46,900 bases of DNA. Origin: Actinomycetota bacterium. GTDB lineage: Bacteria; Actinomycetota; Nitriliruptoria; Nitriliruptorales; Nitriliruptoraceae. Shown piece by piece: positions 40,683 to 46,900 of the stretch (positions are counted from its first letter, which is position 1; the number at the start of each line of letters is the position of its first letter). The stretch is taken from positions 1 to 46,900 of the forward strand of contig JAHWJY010000010.1 of the NCBI GenBank assembly GCA_019348135.1, written 5' to 3'. The notes under the pieces are model-generated. The model had not been told where the DNA came from and made no database searches. It saw nothing but the letters and a program-made list of their open reading frames with translations. The position numbers and the translations under genes were made by a program.

Positions 40683-42167
40683 TCAGCCGGGGAGCGCCAG
40701 GTCCGGTTCCGGGGTCCAGTCGCCGTCGACCTCGACGTAGCCCAGCCAGGCCGTGTCGACGCCGGCGGCCGCCTTGGCCGCGCGGAGCTGTTCGTTCTGC
40801 TCCGAGGTGCGCGGGACGCCGAGCAGCCCACCGCCGGCGGCGCACACCTGGGCGGCGGCGAACAGCCCGGCGGCCGGCCGGAGGGTCCAGCCGTCGCCGG
40901 CGGTACGGCAGGCCGCGTGGGTCGCGACCGTCGCGCCGGTGCACCCGGCGGCCCGGAAGCGCGCGTCGGCGCCGTGGACCGCGCAGCCGCCGGCGTCGGC
41001 CGCCGGCTCGGCCTCGGCCCAGCTCCAGACGGTGGAGGTGAGGCGCGCGTCCTCGGGCGTGAGGTGGTCGAAGCTCGGCTGGTTCACGCCGCACTTCAGC
41101 ATCTCCGCCGCCATCGTCGCGTCGATGCGGGGACCCGGGTCGGCGGCCATCGTCGACAGCCAGGTGCCGTCCTCGAACCGGCGGATGTACTTCGCCTCGT
41201 GCTCCTCGCGGGTGAACGCGCTGCCGCAGTCGGGGTAGGCGGTGAAGTCGGTCGTGCCGGCCTCGACCCGGTCCCCGTAGGCGTGGACGAGCGCGGGCCA
41301 TGCGACGCCCTGCCCGCAGTCGCTCACCAGCAGGATGTTCGCCCCGGCGGCGCGGATGTCGTCGCGCGTGAGCTCGAGCGGGAAGTCGCGGCACGGCGCG
41401 TCCGCCGGCGGCCGGTACAGGTACGGGCCGAGGACCTCCTCCAGGTCGGCGGCGGCGGTGTCGTGCGCGTCCTCGTCGTCGAGGTGGTTCTCGAGCCGGA
41501 CGATCAGCACCTCGCCGGCGTTGTCGGGCAGCGCCAGCCAGTCGGCGATCTCGGTGAGGCCCTCGCGGAGGTGACGGTCGGTCGAGCAGCCGAGGTGCGG
41601 GCCGGTGGCGTGGCACAGGACCGGGGCGCGGCCACCGTCCTCGGGCGAGACCCACCAGTGCACGTCGAGCTCGAGGACGCGGACGTCCATCCGCAGCTGG
41701 TCCGTGATCGTGTACTGCTGGTTCGGGTCGGAGCCGGACAGCGTCGGGCGGTAGGCGGCGGCGTTGTAGGAGTTGTGCGTGGCGAGGAACGTCGTGCGGC
41801 GCAGCGGCAGCGGGTCACCGAGCTCGCGCTGGAGCGCGTGGGCGGCGTGCTGCCAGCTCCCCTGGTACGCGTCGACGAGCGCGCGGTCGACCATGCGCCC
41901 GCTCGGCGTGGCGCACTCCTCGGCGGGCAGTCCGACCGCCTCCCGGCACCAGGCGGTGGCGGCGTTGGCGCCGGCGTCGATCGTGGCGCAGGCGCGCACC
42001 CGCGCGTCCTCGGGGGCCACGCCGGCGGTCGCGTCGCGGCACGCGTCGCCGCCCGGTGTCTCCGGCGGCACGGCGACGCCGGCGGCCGGCGCGAGCGGGA
42101 CGAGGCCGGCCACGACGACGAGCGTGGTGACCAGCCGCCGCAGCGAGCGGGAGACGGGAGGGAGCAC
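40683..42167 (-). CDS. Secreted PI-PLC X-domain-like protein
   Basis: 494 residues: signal peptide (about 8-31), a cysteine-containing N-terminal part (CRDATAG, RACATID, WCREAVG) with repeated features, then a TIM-barrel domain of phosphatidylinositol-phospholipase C/GDPD superfamily (about 120-400). Candidate active-site residues are His131 (ATHNSYN), Glu167 and Asp169 (ELDVHW) and His186 (LCHATG). The C-terminal part has further cysteines (AACRTAGDG, VCAAGGG). A phosphodiesterase acting on a lipid or glycerophosphodiester outside the cell is likely, but the substrate is unproven. GTG at 42165-42167 follows GAGGA by 6 nt. Confidence 0.82.
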   Translation of the reverse strand: MLPPVSRSLRRLVTTLVVVAGLVPLAPAAGVAVPPETPGGDACRDATAGVAPEDARVRACATIDAGANAATAWCREAVGLPAEECATPSGRMVDRALVDAYQGSWQHAAHALQRELGDPLPLRRTTFLATHNSYNAAAYRPTLSGSDPNQQYTITDQLRMDVRVLELDVHWWVSPEDGGRAPVLCHATGPHLGCSTDRHLREGLTEIADWLALPDNAGEVLIVRLENHLDDEDAHDTAAADLEEVLGPYLYRPPADAPCRDFPLELTRDDIRAAGANILLVSDCGQGVAWPALVHAYGDRVEAGTTDFTAYPDCGSAFTREEHEAKYIRRFEDGTWLSTMAADPGPRIDATMAAEMLKCGVNQPSFDHLTPEDARLTSTVWSWAEAEPAADAGGCAVHGADARFRAAGCTGATVATHAACRTAGDGWTLRPAAGLFAAAQVCAAGGGLLGVPRTSEQNEQLRAAKAAAGVDTAWLGYVEVDGDWTPEPDLALPG

Positions 42168-42309
42168 GGCGGATCCTCGGGGAGGGGAGGGACGCCATGA
42201 GGGTTCGCCGTGGTCGGCCGATCCTCCTGTCGCGCCCCGTTGACGCTCCGGGCCGGCCGTGAGACGGTGAGGTGCTGCGCGGCTCCGTCCCCCGCCTGCA
42301 GGACGAGCC

Positions 42310-42993
42310 ATGCACTGGGTCGATCGCGCGGGCGGCCTCGCGGGGATCCTCGCCGCCGTCCACCTCCTGTACCTCCCCGGCTGCGTCTGCGACGTCTGGA
42401 TCGCGGGCACGTCCGTACCGGAGCTCACGCCGGACACGCTCTCGGCGACGGTCGCGCAGGCGTTCGCCGCCGACGCCGGCAGGGGGCGCGTCGCCGCGAT
42501 GTTCGGTCTCCTCGCGGTCTTCCTGGTCACGGTCTTCTTCGCGCGCCTCGACGGGGCGCTGCGGGCGGCGGCCGCGCCCGGGGCGTGGACCGCCCGCCTG
42601 CCGCTCCTCGGGGGGATCCTGCTGGCCGTCCTCCTGCTCGTCGACGCGGGGCTCGGCTTCGCCGCGAGCGAGCTGACCGACTACGGCACGGAGACGGAGG
42701 TCCTGCGGTTCTTCGTGCTGTGGCAGTGGACCTCCGCGAGCCTGTTCGCCCCGGCGGTGGCGCTCGCGCTCCTCGGCACCACCGTCACGGCCTTCACCAC
42801 CACGGCGTTCCCGCCGGCGTACCGCTGGGCGAGCCTCGTCCTGCTGGTCCTGCTCGTGCTGGCGACGCCGATCGGTCCCGGGCTGGCCCTGTTCCCGGGG
42901 ACGTTCTGGATGTTCCTCACCGCCGGGATCCTCGTCGTGCGCCGGCCCACGGCGGAGGCGGTGCCTCCCGCCGTCTCGCCGGCGCCCGCCTAG
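42310..42993 (+). CDS. Hypothetical integral membrane protein (six helices)
   Basis: 227 residues. Hydrophobic segments are about 8-32, 58-78, 97-117, 131-153, 160-178 and 180-210. No family is recognised; motifs worth noting are LPGCVCDVWIAG in the first segment (paired cysteines) and FFVLWQWTSASLFAPAVALA. ATG at 42310; the RBS is weak. It is divergent from the PLC-like gene. Its stop TAG (42991-42993) is part of a TAGGCT element that may be the next gene's promoter. Confidence 0.75.
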   Translation: MHWVDRAGGLAGILAAVHLLYLPGCVCDVWIAGTSVPELTPDTLSATVAQAFAADAGRGRVAAMFGLLAVFLVTVFFARLDGALRAAAAPGAWTARLPLLGGILLAVLLLVDAGLGFAASELTDYGTETEVLRFFVLWQWTSASLFAPAVALALLGTTVTAFTTTAFPPAYRWASLVLLVLLVLATPIGPGLALFPGTFWMFLTAGILVVRRPTAEAVPPAVSPAPA

Positions 42994-42996
42994 GCT
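42991..42996 (+). promoter_or_regulatory. Putative -10 element (TAGGCT) for the YbaK-type gene
   Basis: TAGGCTCG lies 29 nt before the GTG at 43026 and overlaps the stop codon of the previous gene. Confidence 0.42.
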
Positions 42997-43025
42997 CGCG
43001 GGCCCCCCGACCTGGCGAGGGTCCC

Positions 43026-43502
43026 GTGCCCACGGACGAGGACGACGTGCTCACCCCCGCGGGACGCGCGCTCGTGGCCGCCGGCGTCGAGCACACCACC
43101 CACGACGTCACCGGGGTCACGAGCGTCGAGGAGGCCGCCGCGCGGCAGGGGGTCGCGACCGACCACCTCATCCGGACGATCGTGCTGCGACGGGGCGAGG
43201 ACGACTACCTGTTCGTGCTCGTCCCCGGCGGGAGCAACATCGCCTGGCCGAAGCTCCGGGCCCACCTCGGCGTGTCGCGCATCTCCCTCCCCGACGCGGA
43301 CGAGGCGAGGGACGCGACCGGCTACGAGCGGGGCGCCATCACCCCCTTCGGCTCCACGACGGCCTGGCCGGTCGTGGCCGACGCGAGCGTGCCCGGGATG
43401 GGCACGGTCGCGATGGGCAGCGGCCGGCGCGGCACCTCGGTCCAGCTCGACGCCGACGCCATGCTCACCGCGCTCGACGCCGACGTCGCCGACCTCACCT
43501 GA
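43026..43502 (+). CDS. YbaK/ProX-type aminoacyl-tRNA deacylase
   Basis: 158 residues of YbaK/EbsC fold. VEHTTHDVTGVTSVEEAAARQGVATDHLIRTIVLR gives the opening strand and helix with the conserved substrate-binding Arg, and ERGAITPFGSTTAWPVVADASV the GxxxPFG loop. These enzymes remove wrongly attached amino acids (often Cys or Ala on tRNA-Pro) to keep translation accurate. GTG at 43026. It ends at 43502, one base before an unusual inverted repeat. Confidence 0.9.
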   Translation: MPTDEDDVLTPAGRALVAAGVEHTTHDVTGVTSVEEAAARQGVATDHLIRTIVLRRGEDDYLFVLVPGGSNIAWPKLRAHLGVSRISLPDADEARDATGYERGAITPFGSTTAWPVVADASVPGMGTVAMGSGRRGTSVQLDADAMLTALDADVADLT

Positions 43503-43562
43503 CCCCGAACTTAGCGGCCCCTGGTTGCTCGAAACGCCAAAGAAGTGGGTGCCAAGTTCGGG
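43503..43562. repeat. AT-richer inverted repeat after the YbaK-type gene
   Basis: CCCGAACTT (43504-43512) and AAGTTCGGG (43554-43562) are exact 9-bp inverted repeats; further imperfect pairing inside (AGCGGCCCC with GGGTGCC) extends the stem. The core (CTGGTTGCTCGAAACGCC, AAAGAAGTGGG) is much AT-richer than the neighbourhood and is not coding. Lies between convergent genes. Confidence 0.8.
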
Positions 43563-43602
43563 TGGGGGTGGGGGTCCGGGGGTCGGGGGGTCCGGGGGGT
43601 CA
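43559..43602. repeat. G-rich tract (possible G-quadruplex)
   Basis: Six runs of 3-6 G separated by one to three bases (GGGTGGGGGTGGGGGTCC, then GGGGG, GGGGGG, GGGGGG). G-quadruplex on the plus strand is possible. It immediately abuts the stop of the DNA ligase gene on the opposite strand. Confidence 0.55.
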
Positions 43603-45156
43603 GACGGTGGCGCGGAGGTCGCCGCGGTGGATCGCCTGGACGGTCGCGAGGGTGTCGGCGTCCGCGGGGGACTTGTCCGGTCGGTAGCCCTTGACCCGGG
43701 CGAAGCGCAGCGCCACGCCGCCGGGGTAGCGGGTCGAGGCCTGCACGCCGTCGATGGCGATCTCGACGACCAGCTCGGGGCGGACGTGGACGACGTTGCG
43801 GGTGCGGCGCACCTCGCGCTCGAGCAGCGCCTCGGTCTGCCAGCGCAGGACCTCGTCGGTGAGCCCCTTGAACGTCTTGCCGAGCATCACGAAGCCGCCG
43901 CCGTCCCCGCGGTCGTCGCGGGCGCCGAGGTGGAGGTTCGACAGCCACCCGGTGCGCCGGCCCGAGCCCCACTCGGCCGCGAGCACGACGAGGTCCAGCG
44001 TGTGCGCCGGCTTGACCTTGCGCCACCCCGAGCCGCGCCGCCCCGCCTCGTACGGGGCGTCCACGGCCTTGACCATGACCCCCTCGTGGCCGGCCTCGAG
44101 CGCGCGTCGCAGCACCTCGGTGGCACCGGCGGCGTCCGACACGAGCTCGGAGCCGACCCGGTGCTCGGCCGGGACGATGCGGTGGAGGAGCTCGCGCCGC
44201 TCGGTCGTGGGGCGGTCGATGACGTCCTCGCCGTCGACGTGCAGGACGTCGAACAGGAACACCCGCAGCGGCGTCGCGCCGGCGAGCGGCGTGTCGGAGC
44301 CGTGATCACGGCCGAACCGGGCCATGGTCACCTGGAACGGCTCGGGGGTGCCGTCCGGCCGCAGCGCGATCGCCTCGCCGTCGAGCACCACCGACGACGC
44401 CTCGACCTGGCGTGCCACCGCCACGACCTCGGGCAGCCGCCCCGTGACGTCGCGCAGGTTGCGGGTGTAGACGCGGACCTCGTCGCCGGCGCGGTGGACC
44501 TGCACGCGCGCCCCGTCGAGCTTGTCCTCGACGATCGCCGCTCCCAGCCCGGACATCGCGTCGCCGGCGTCTGCGGCGGTGCCGGCGAGCATCGGCAGCA
44601 CGGGCGTGAACACCTCGAGCCGGAACGCCGCGAGCGCCGCCTCGCCGCCGGCGATGGCGGCGCGCGCCACGGCCCCGAGGTCCGGGTGGACCATGACGGC
44701 ACGCCGGACCGGCGCCTCGTCGACCTCGGCCGCGGCGGCGATGGCCTGGACCATCACGCCCTCCTGGGCGCCCTGGCGCAGCTCGCGGAGGACGAGGCCG
44801 CGCAGGAACGCCTGCTCCGGGGCGGTGGCGCGCGCCAGGAGGCCACGGAGCCGTTCGAGGCGACCGCCGCGGGAGCCGCTGCCGGCCTCGACCCCCGCGA
44901 GCTCCTCGAGCACCGCGTCCGCCTCGGTGAGGGTCAGGGTGGGCAGCTCTGCCGGCGGGGCGTCGACCTCGCGGACGGCGGCCCAGCCGACCTCGAGCCG
45001 GTCCTGGCGCGGCTGGCCGGACAACCACGCCACCCCGATCGCGACCTCCTCGGGGTCCAGCCGGCGCAGGAGCTCTGCCACGGCGGCGGTCTTGGCGTTG
45101 CGGCTGCGCGTCGCCGTGACGGCCGCCGACGTCTCCACGAGCTCGGCCAGCAGCAC
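43600..45156 (-). CDS. ligB: ATP-dependent DNA ligase, LigB type
   Basis: 518 residues. The N-terminal DNA-binding domain runs to about 190; the adenylation motif I is EDKLDGARVQVH with nucleophile Lys212. Further motifs: III-like VVLDGEAIAL, IV VFLFDVLH, V EGVMVK, VI-like GGVALRFARVKGYRPDK at the end of the OB domain. Length and order match the mycobacterial LigB family (about 507 residues), an accessory ligase present beside the NAD-dependent LigA. GTG at 45154-45156 follows GGGAGGAG by 5 nt. It is divergent from the HIT gene. Role in DNA repair is inferred from the family. Confidence 0.93.
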   Translation of the reverse strand: MLLAELVETSAAVTATRSRNAKTAAVAELLRRLDPEEVAIGVAWLSGQPRQDRLEVGWAAVREVDAPPAELPTLTLTEADAVLEELAGVEAGSGSRGGRLERLRGLLARATAPEQAFLRGLVLRELRQGAQEGVMVQAIAAAAEVDEAPVRRAVMVHPDLGAVARAAIAGGEAALAAFRLEVFTPVLPMLAGTAADAGDAMSGLGAAIVEDKLDGARVQVHRAGDEVRVYTRNLRDVTGRLPEVVAVARQVEASSVVLDGEAIALRPDGTPEPFQVTMARFGRDHGSDTPLAGATPLRVFLFDVLHVDGEDVIDRPTTERRELLHRIVPAEHRVGSELVSDAAGATEVLRRALEAGHEGVMVKAVDAPYEAGRRGSGWRKVKPAHTLDLVVLAAEWGSGRRTGWLSNLHLGARDDRGDGGGFVMLGKTFKGLTDEVLRWQTEALLEREVRRTRNVVHVRPELVVEIAIDGVQASTRYPGGVALRFARVKGYRPDKSPADADTLATVQAIHRGDLRATV

Positions 45157-45221
45157 GGCTGCTCCTCCCGTCGGGGGTGTGCCATCCTCCCATCCTCGCA
45201 CCCCGAGGACCGAGGACGGCC

Positions 45222-45644
45222 GTGCCCGACTGCACCTTCTGCCGGATCGTGGCCGACGAGCCCGACCAGCACGTGTTCGCCGACGACCACACCGTCGCGT
45301 TCCTCGACACGAGCCCGCTCTTCCACGGCCACCTGCTGGTCGTGACCCGCGAGCACGTGGTCCGCCTCGACGACCTCGACCCCGACCACCTGCGGCCGCT
45401 GTTCGTCACCGTCCAGCGGGGCATCCGGACGCTCGAGCGCGAGCTCGGGGCCCCCGGCGCGTTCGTCGCCAACAACAACACGGTGAGCCAGTCGGTCCCG
45501 CACCTGCACGTCCACGTCGTCCCGCGCCGGCCCAAGGACGGGTTGAAGGGCTTCTTCTGGCCGCGCACCCGCTACGCCGAGGGCGAGCGGGAGGGGATGC
45601 GTGACCGGCTCCGCGACGCGTGGGCGCCCGCGCCCGGCGCGTGA
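45222..45644 (+). CDS. HIT-family protein
   Basis: 140 residues. The histidine triad is HLHVHVV (His94, 96 and 98); N-terminal CTFCRIV contains a paired cysteine that could bind zinc, and ANNNTVSQSVPHLHVHVVPR is the usual phosphate-binding run. It hydrolyses or transfers nucleotidyl groups, such as diadenosine polyphosphates or AMP-NH2 compounds. GTG at 45222. It is the first gene of a rightward set; the next gene is preceded by its own TAGCCT element. Confidence 0.93.
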   Translation: MPDCTFCRIVADEPDQHVFADDHTVAFLDTSPLFHGHLLVVTREHVVRLDDLDPDHLRPLFVTVQRGIRTLERELGAPGAFVANNNTVSQSVPHLHVHVVPRRPKDGLKGFFWPRTRYAEGEREGMRDRLRDAWAPAPGA

Positions 45645-45664
45645 GCGGATCGGGATCGGCTGGG

Positions 45665-45670
45665 TAGCCT
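45665..45670 (+). promoter_or_regulatory. Putative -10 element (TAGCCT) for the DUF3048 lipoprotein gene
   Basis: TAGCCTCG lies 36 nt before the GTG at 45707; the leader ends CAGGACCCCCCGTG, identical over 14 nt to that of the gene at 15306. Confidence 0.45.
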
Positions 45671-45706
45671 CGCGCCGCCCCGCGCCCGTCGCCACCAGGA
45701 CCCCCC

Positions 45707-46777
45707 GTGCCCCGTGCCCCCCTCCGCGCCGTCGCGCTCGCCACGGCCCTCGTCCTCGCCGCGTCCGCGTGTGGTGGCGGCGAGGCCGATCCTGAGCCGT
45801 CGCCCTCGCCGACGGTGGCCGCCTCGCCGGAGGTCCCGCCGCCGAGCCCGTCTCCGACCGAGACCCCCGACCCCGCCACGCCCCGGCCGCTGAACGGCGT
45901 CGGGGTCCCGGAGGGCGAGGACGACATGCTCGAACGCCGGGTCGTCGCCGTCAAGATCGACAACCACGAGCTGGCCCGCCCGCAGACCGGCATCGACCAC
46001 GCCGACGCGGTCTACGAGCTCGTCGTCGAGGCCGGCCTGACGCGCTTCATCGCGCTGTTCCACGCCGAGGACACCGTGGCGGGACCGATGCGCTCCGGCC
46101 GCCCCAGCGACCCCGCGCTGCTAAAGCCGATCGGGGCCACCTTCACCATCAGCGGCGCGCAGGGCTGGGTCATCGACATCATCCAGAACGCCGGTGTCCC
46201 GCTGATCGGCGACATCGGTCCGCCGGTGTCGTTCCGGTCGCGCAACCGCCCCGCGCCCCACAACCTCTACGCGGACACGACCGAGATCCGCGCCGAGGCC
46301 GACCGGCGCGGCTACCCCGACGACGCGCCGCCGACGTGGTTCACGTTCGTGCCGTGGCCCGACGACCTCGGCCAGCCCGCCGAGGACGTCTCGATCGGGT
46401 TCTCGAGGTCGACGACGATCGCGTGGTCGTGGGACGGCGAGGCGTACGCCCGGAGCCAGAACGGGCAGGAGCACGGCCTCGTGACGTCCGACGGGGATAC
46501 GCGCCAGATCACGGCGGACACCCTGCTCGTGCTCGAGACCGGGCTCTACACGGCGCAGCCACCGGGCAGCGGGACGGCCGTGCCGGCGGTCGACAGCGTC
46601 GGCTCGGGCCGTGCGACCGTGTTCTCGGGCGGTCGCGTGGTCGAGGGCACCTGGGAGCGCGCGACGGCGGAGGAGCCGTTCCAGCTCCGCGACGCCGACG
46701 GTGAGGTGCTCCCGCTGCCGCCGGGGTTCCTGTGGATCTCCCTCCTCCCGTCGGGACGGGCCATCAGCTGGTCGTGA
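45707..46777 (+). CDS. DUF3048 domain lipoprotein
   Basis: 356 residues. The signal peptide ends in a lipobox LAASAC, so Cys22 is the likely lipidated residue. A Pro/Ser/Thr-rich linker follows (about 25-60), then the DUF3048 (YerB-like) domain: VVAVKIDNHELARPQTGIDHADAVYELVVEAGLTRFIALFH, GPMRSGRP and the TFTISGAQG/HNLYAD segments. The family's function is not settled; it is attached outside the membrane. GTG at 45707 has AGGA followed by a six-C spacer. The gene is rightward, followed 43 nt later by an acyl-CoA synthetase. Confidence 0.9.
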   Translation: MPRAPLRAVALATALVLAASACGGGEADPEPSPSPTVAASPEVPPPSPSPTETPDPATPRPLNGVGVPEGEDDMLERRVVAVKIDNHELARPQTGIDHADAVYELVVEAGLTRFIALFHAEDTVAGPMRSGRPSDPALLKPIGATFTISGAQGWVIDIIQNAGVPLIGDIGPPVSFRSRNRPAPHNLYADTTEIRAEADRRGYPDDAPPTWFTFVPWPDDLGQPAEDVSIGFSRSTTIAWSWDGEAYARSQNGQEHGLVTSDGDTRQITADTLLVLETGLYTAQPPGSGTAVPAVDSVGSGRATVFSGGRVVEGTWERATAEEPFQLRDADGEVLPLPPGFLWISLLPSGRAISWS

Positions 46778-46820
46778 CCACTACGTTCCGCGGGGAGACA
46801 CCGGAACCGGGAGCGCGCGC

Positions 46821-46900
46821 ATGAAGGTCGCACTGTCCGTCCTCGACCACATCGACCGCGCGGCCGCGGTCTACGGCGACCGCATCGGCGTCGTCGACGA
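46821..46900 (+). CDS. AMP-dependent acyl-CoA synthetase/ligase, N-terminal fragment
   Basis: Only 26 residues are visible: the ATG at 46821 and the sequence KVALSVLDHIDRAAAVYGDRIGVVD. That opening is typical of fatty-acid-CoA ligases. The gene runs out of the window. It is the second acyl-CoA synthetase here. Confidence 0.7.
   Translation, partial: MKVALSVLDHIDRAAAVYGDRIGVVD

Overview
This is an ordinary stretch of chromosome from a very GC-rich actinobacterium. The evidence is pervasive GTG starts, dense gene packing, a three-gene cytochrome bc complex of actinobacterial type (diheme cytochrome c, three-helix Rieske protein, PDWY cytochrome b), an Rpf-like cell-wall enzyme and a mycobacterial LigB-type DNA ligase. 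Two secreted proteins carry S-layer homology (SLH) repeats of a D-x-F-x-D-D-[DE]-G form, which makes me suspect a deep-branching lineage such as Nitriliruptoria; that placement is inference. I see no rRNA, transposase, integrase, phage, CRISPR or recognisable defence gene.

Layout. 1-6.0 kb: the end of a zinc-less dehydrogenase, a secreted LVIVD-repeat protein, tRNA-Asn, a tandem ACT protein, a secreted DUF5995 protein, a DsbA-fold protein, and an SRPBCC plus TetR pair behind a double palindromic operator. 6.0-9.6 kb: a cytochrome bc operon on the minus strand ending in a small four-helix membrane protein. 9.6-11.8 kb: an NfeD/slipin membrane-quality pair. 11.9-15.6 kb: a MacB-like ABC ATPase and FtsX permease, then a thiamine-binding protein. 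15.7-18.0 kb: a DMT exporter, a small cysteine protein and a divergent LysR regulator. 18.0-21.9 kb: an orphan histidine kinase with a degenerate ATP-binding box, a large glycosidase-like protein and a tiny conserved-looking ORF. 22-26.4 kb: crotonase, glycosyltransferase, small membrane protein, Rpf-like protein and acyl-CoA dehydrogenase. 26.4-34.3 kb: surface and envelope genes (beta-helix/SLH protein, SDR, tRNA-CAT, AI-2E permease, CAP/SLH protein, second LVIVD protein). 34.3-38.6 kb: zinc alcohol dehydrogenase, two MscS-type channels flanking a gamma-carbonic anhydrase, DUF456. 38.6-46.9 kb: acyl-CoA synthetase, thioesterase, PLC-like secreted protein, membrane protein, YbaK-type deacylase, LigB ligase, HIT protein, DUF3048 lipoprotein and the start of a second acyl-CoA synthetase.

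Themes. Respiration (bc complex), acyl-CoA metabolism (two acyl-CoA synthetases, crotonase, acyl-CoA dehydrogenase, hot-dog thioesterase, dispersed rather than in one operon) and envelope biology (SLH, CAP, LVIVD, Rpf, AI-2E, MscS, NfeD/slipin) dominate.

The most unusual material is non-coding: a pair of nested palindromic repeats sitting between convergent genes, an unrelated AT-richer inverted repeat at 43.5 kb, a 14-15 bp tandem array upstream of the CAP/SLH gene, a double operator and RBS-masking hairpin in the SRPBCC-TetR unit, a bidirectional hairpin holding both stop codons of a convergent pair, and a recurrent TAGnnT promoter element with a shared leader. I found no convincing wholly new multi-gene system; the repeat family is the best candidate for something undescribed.
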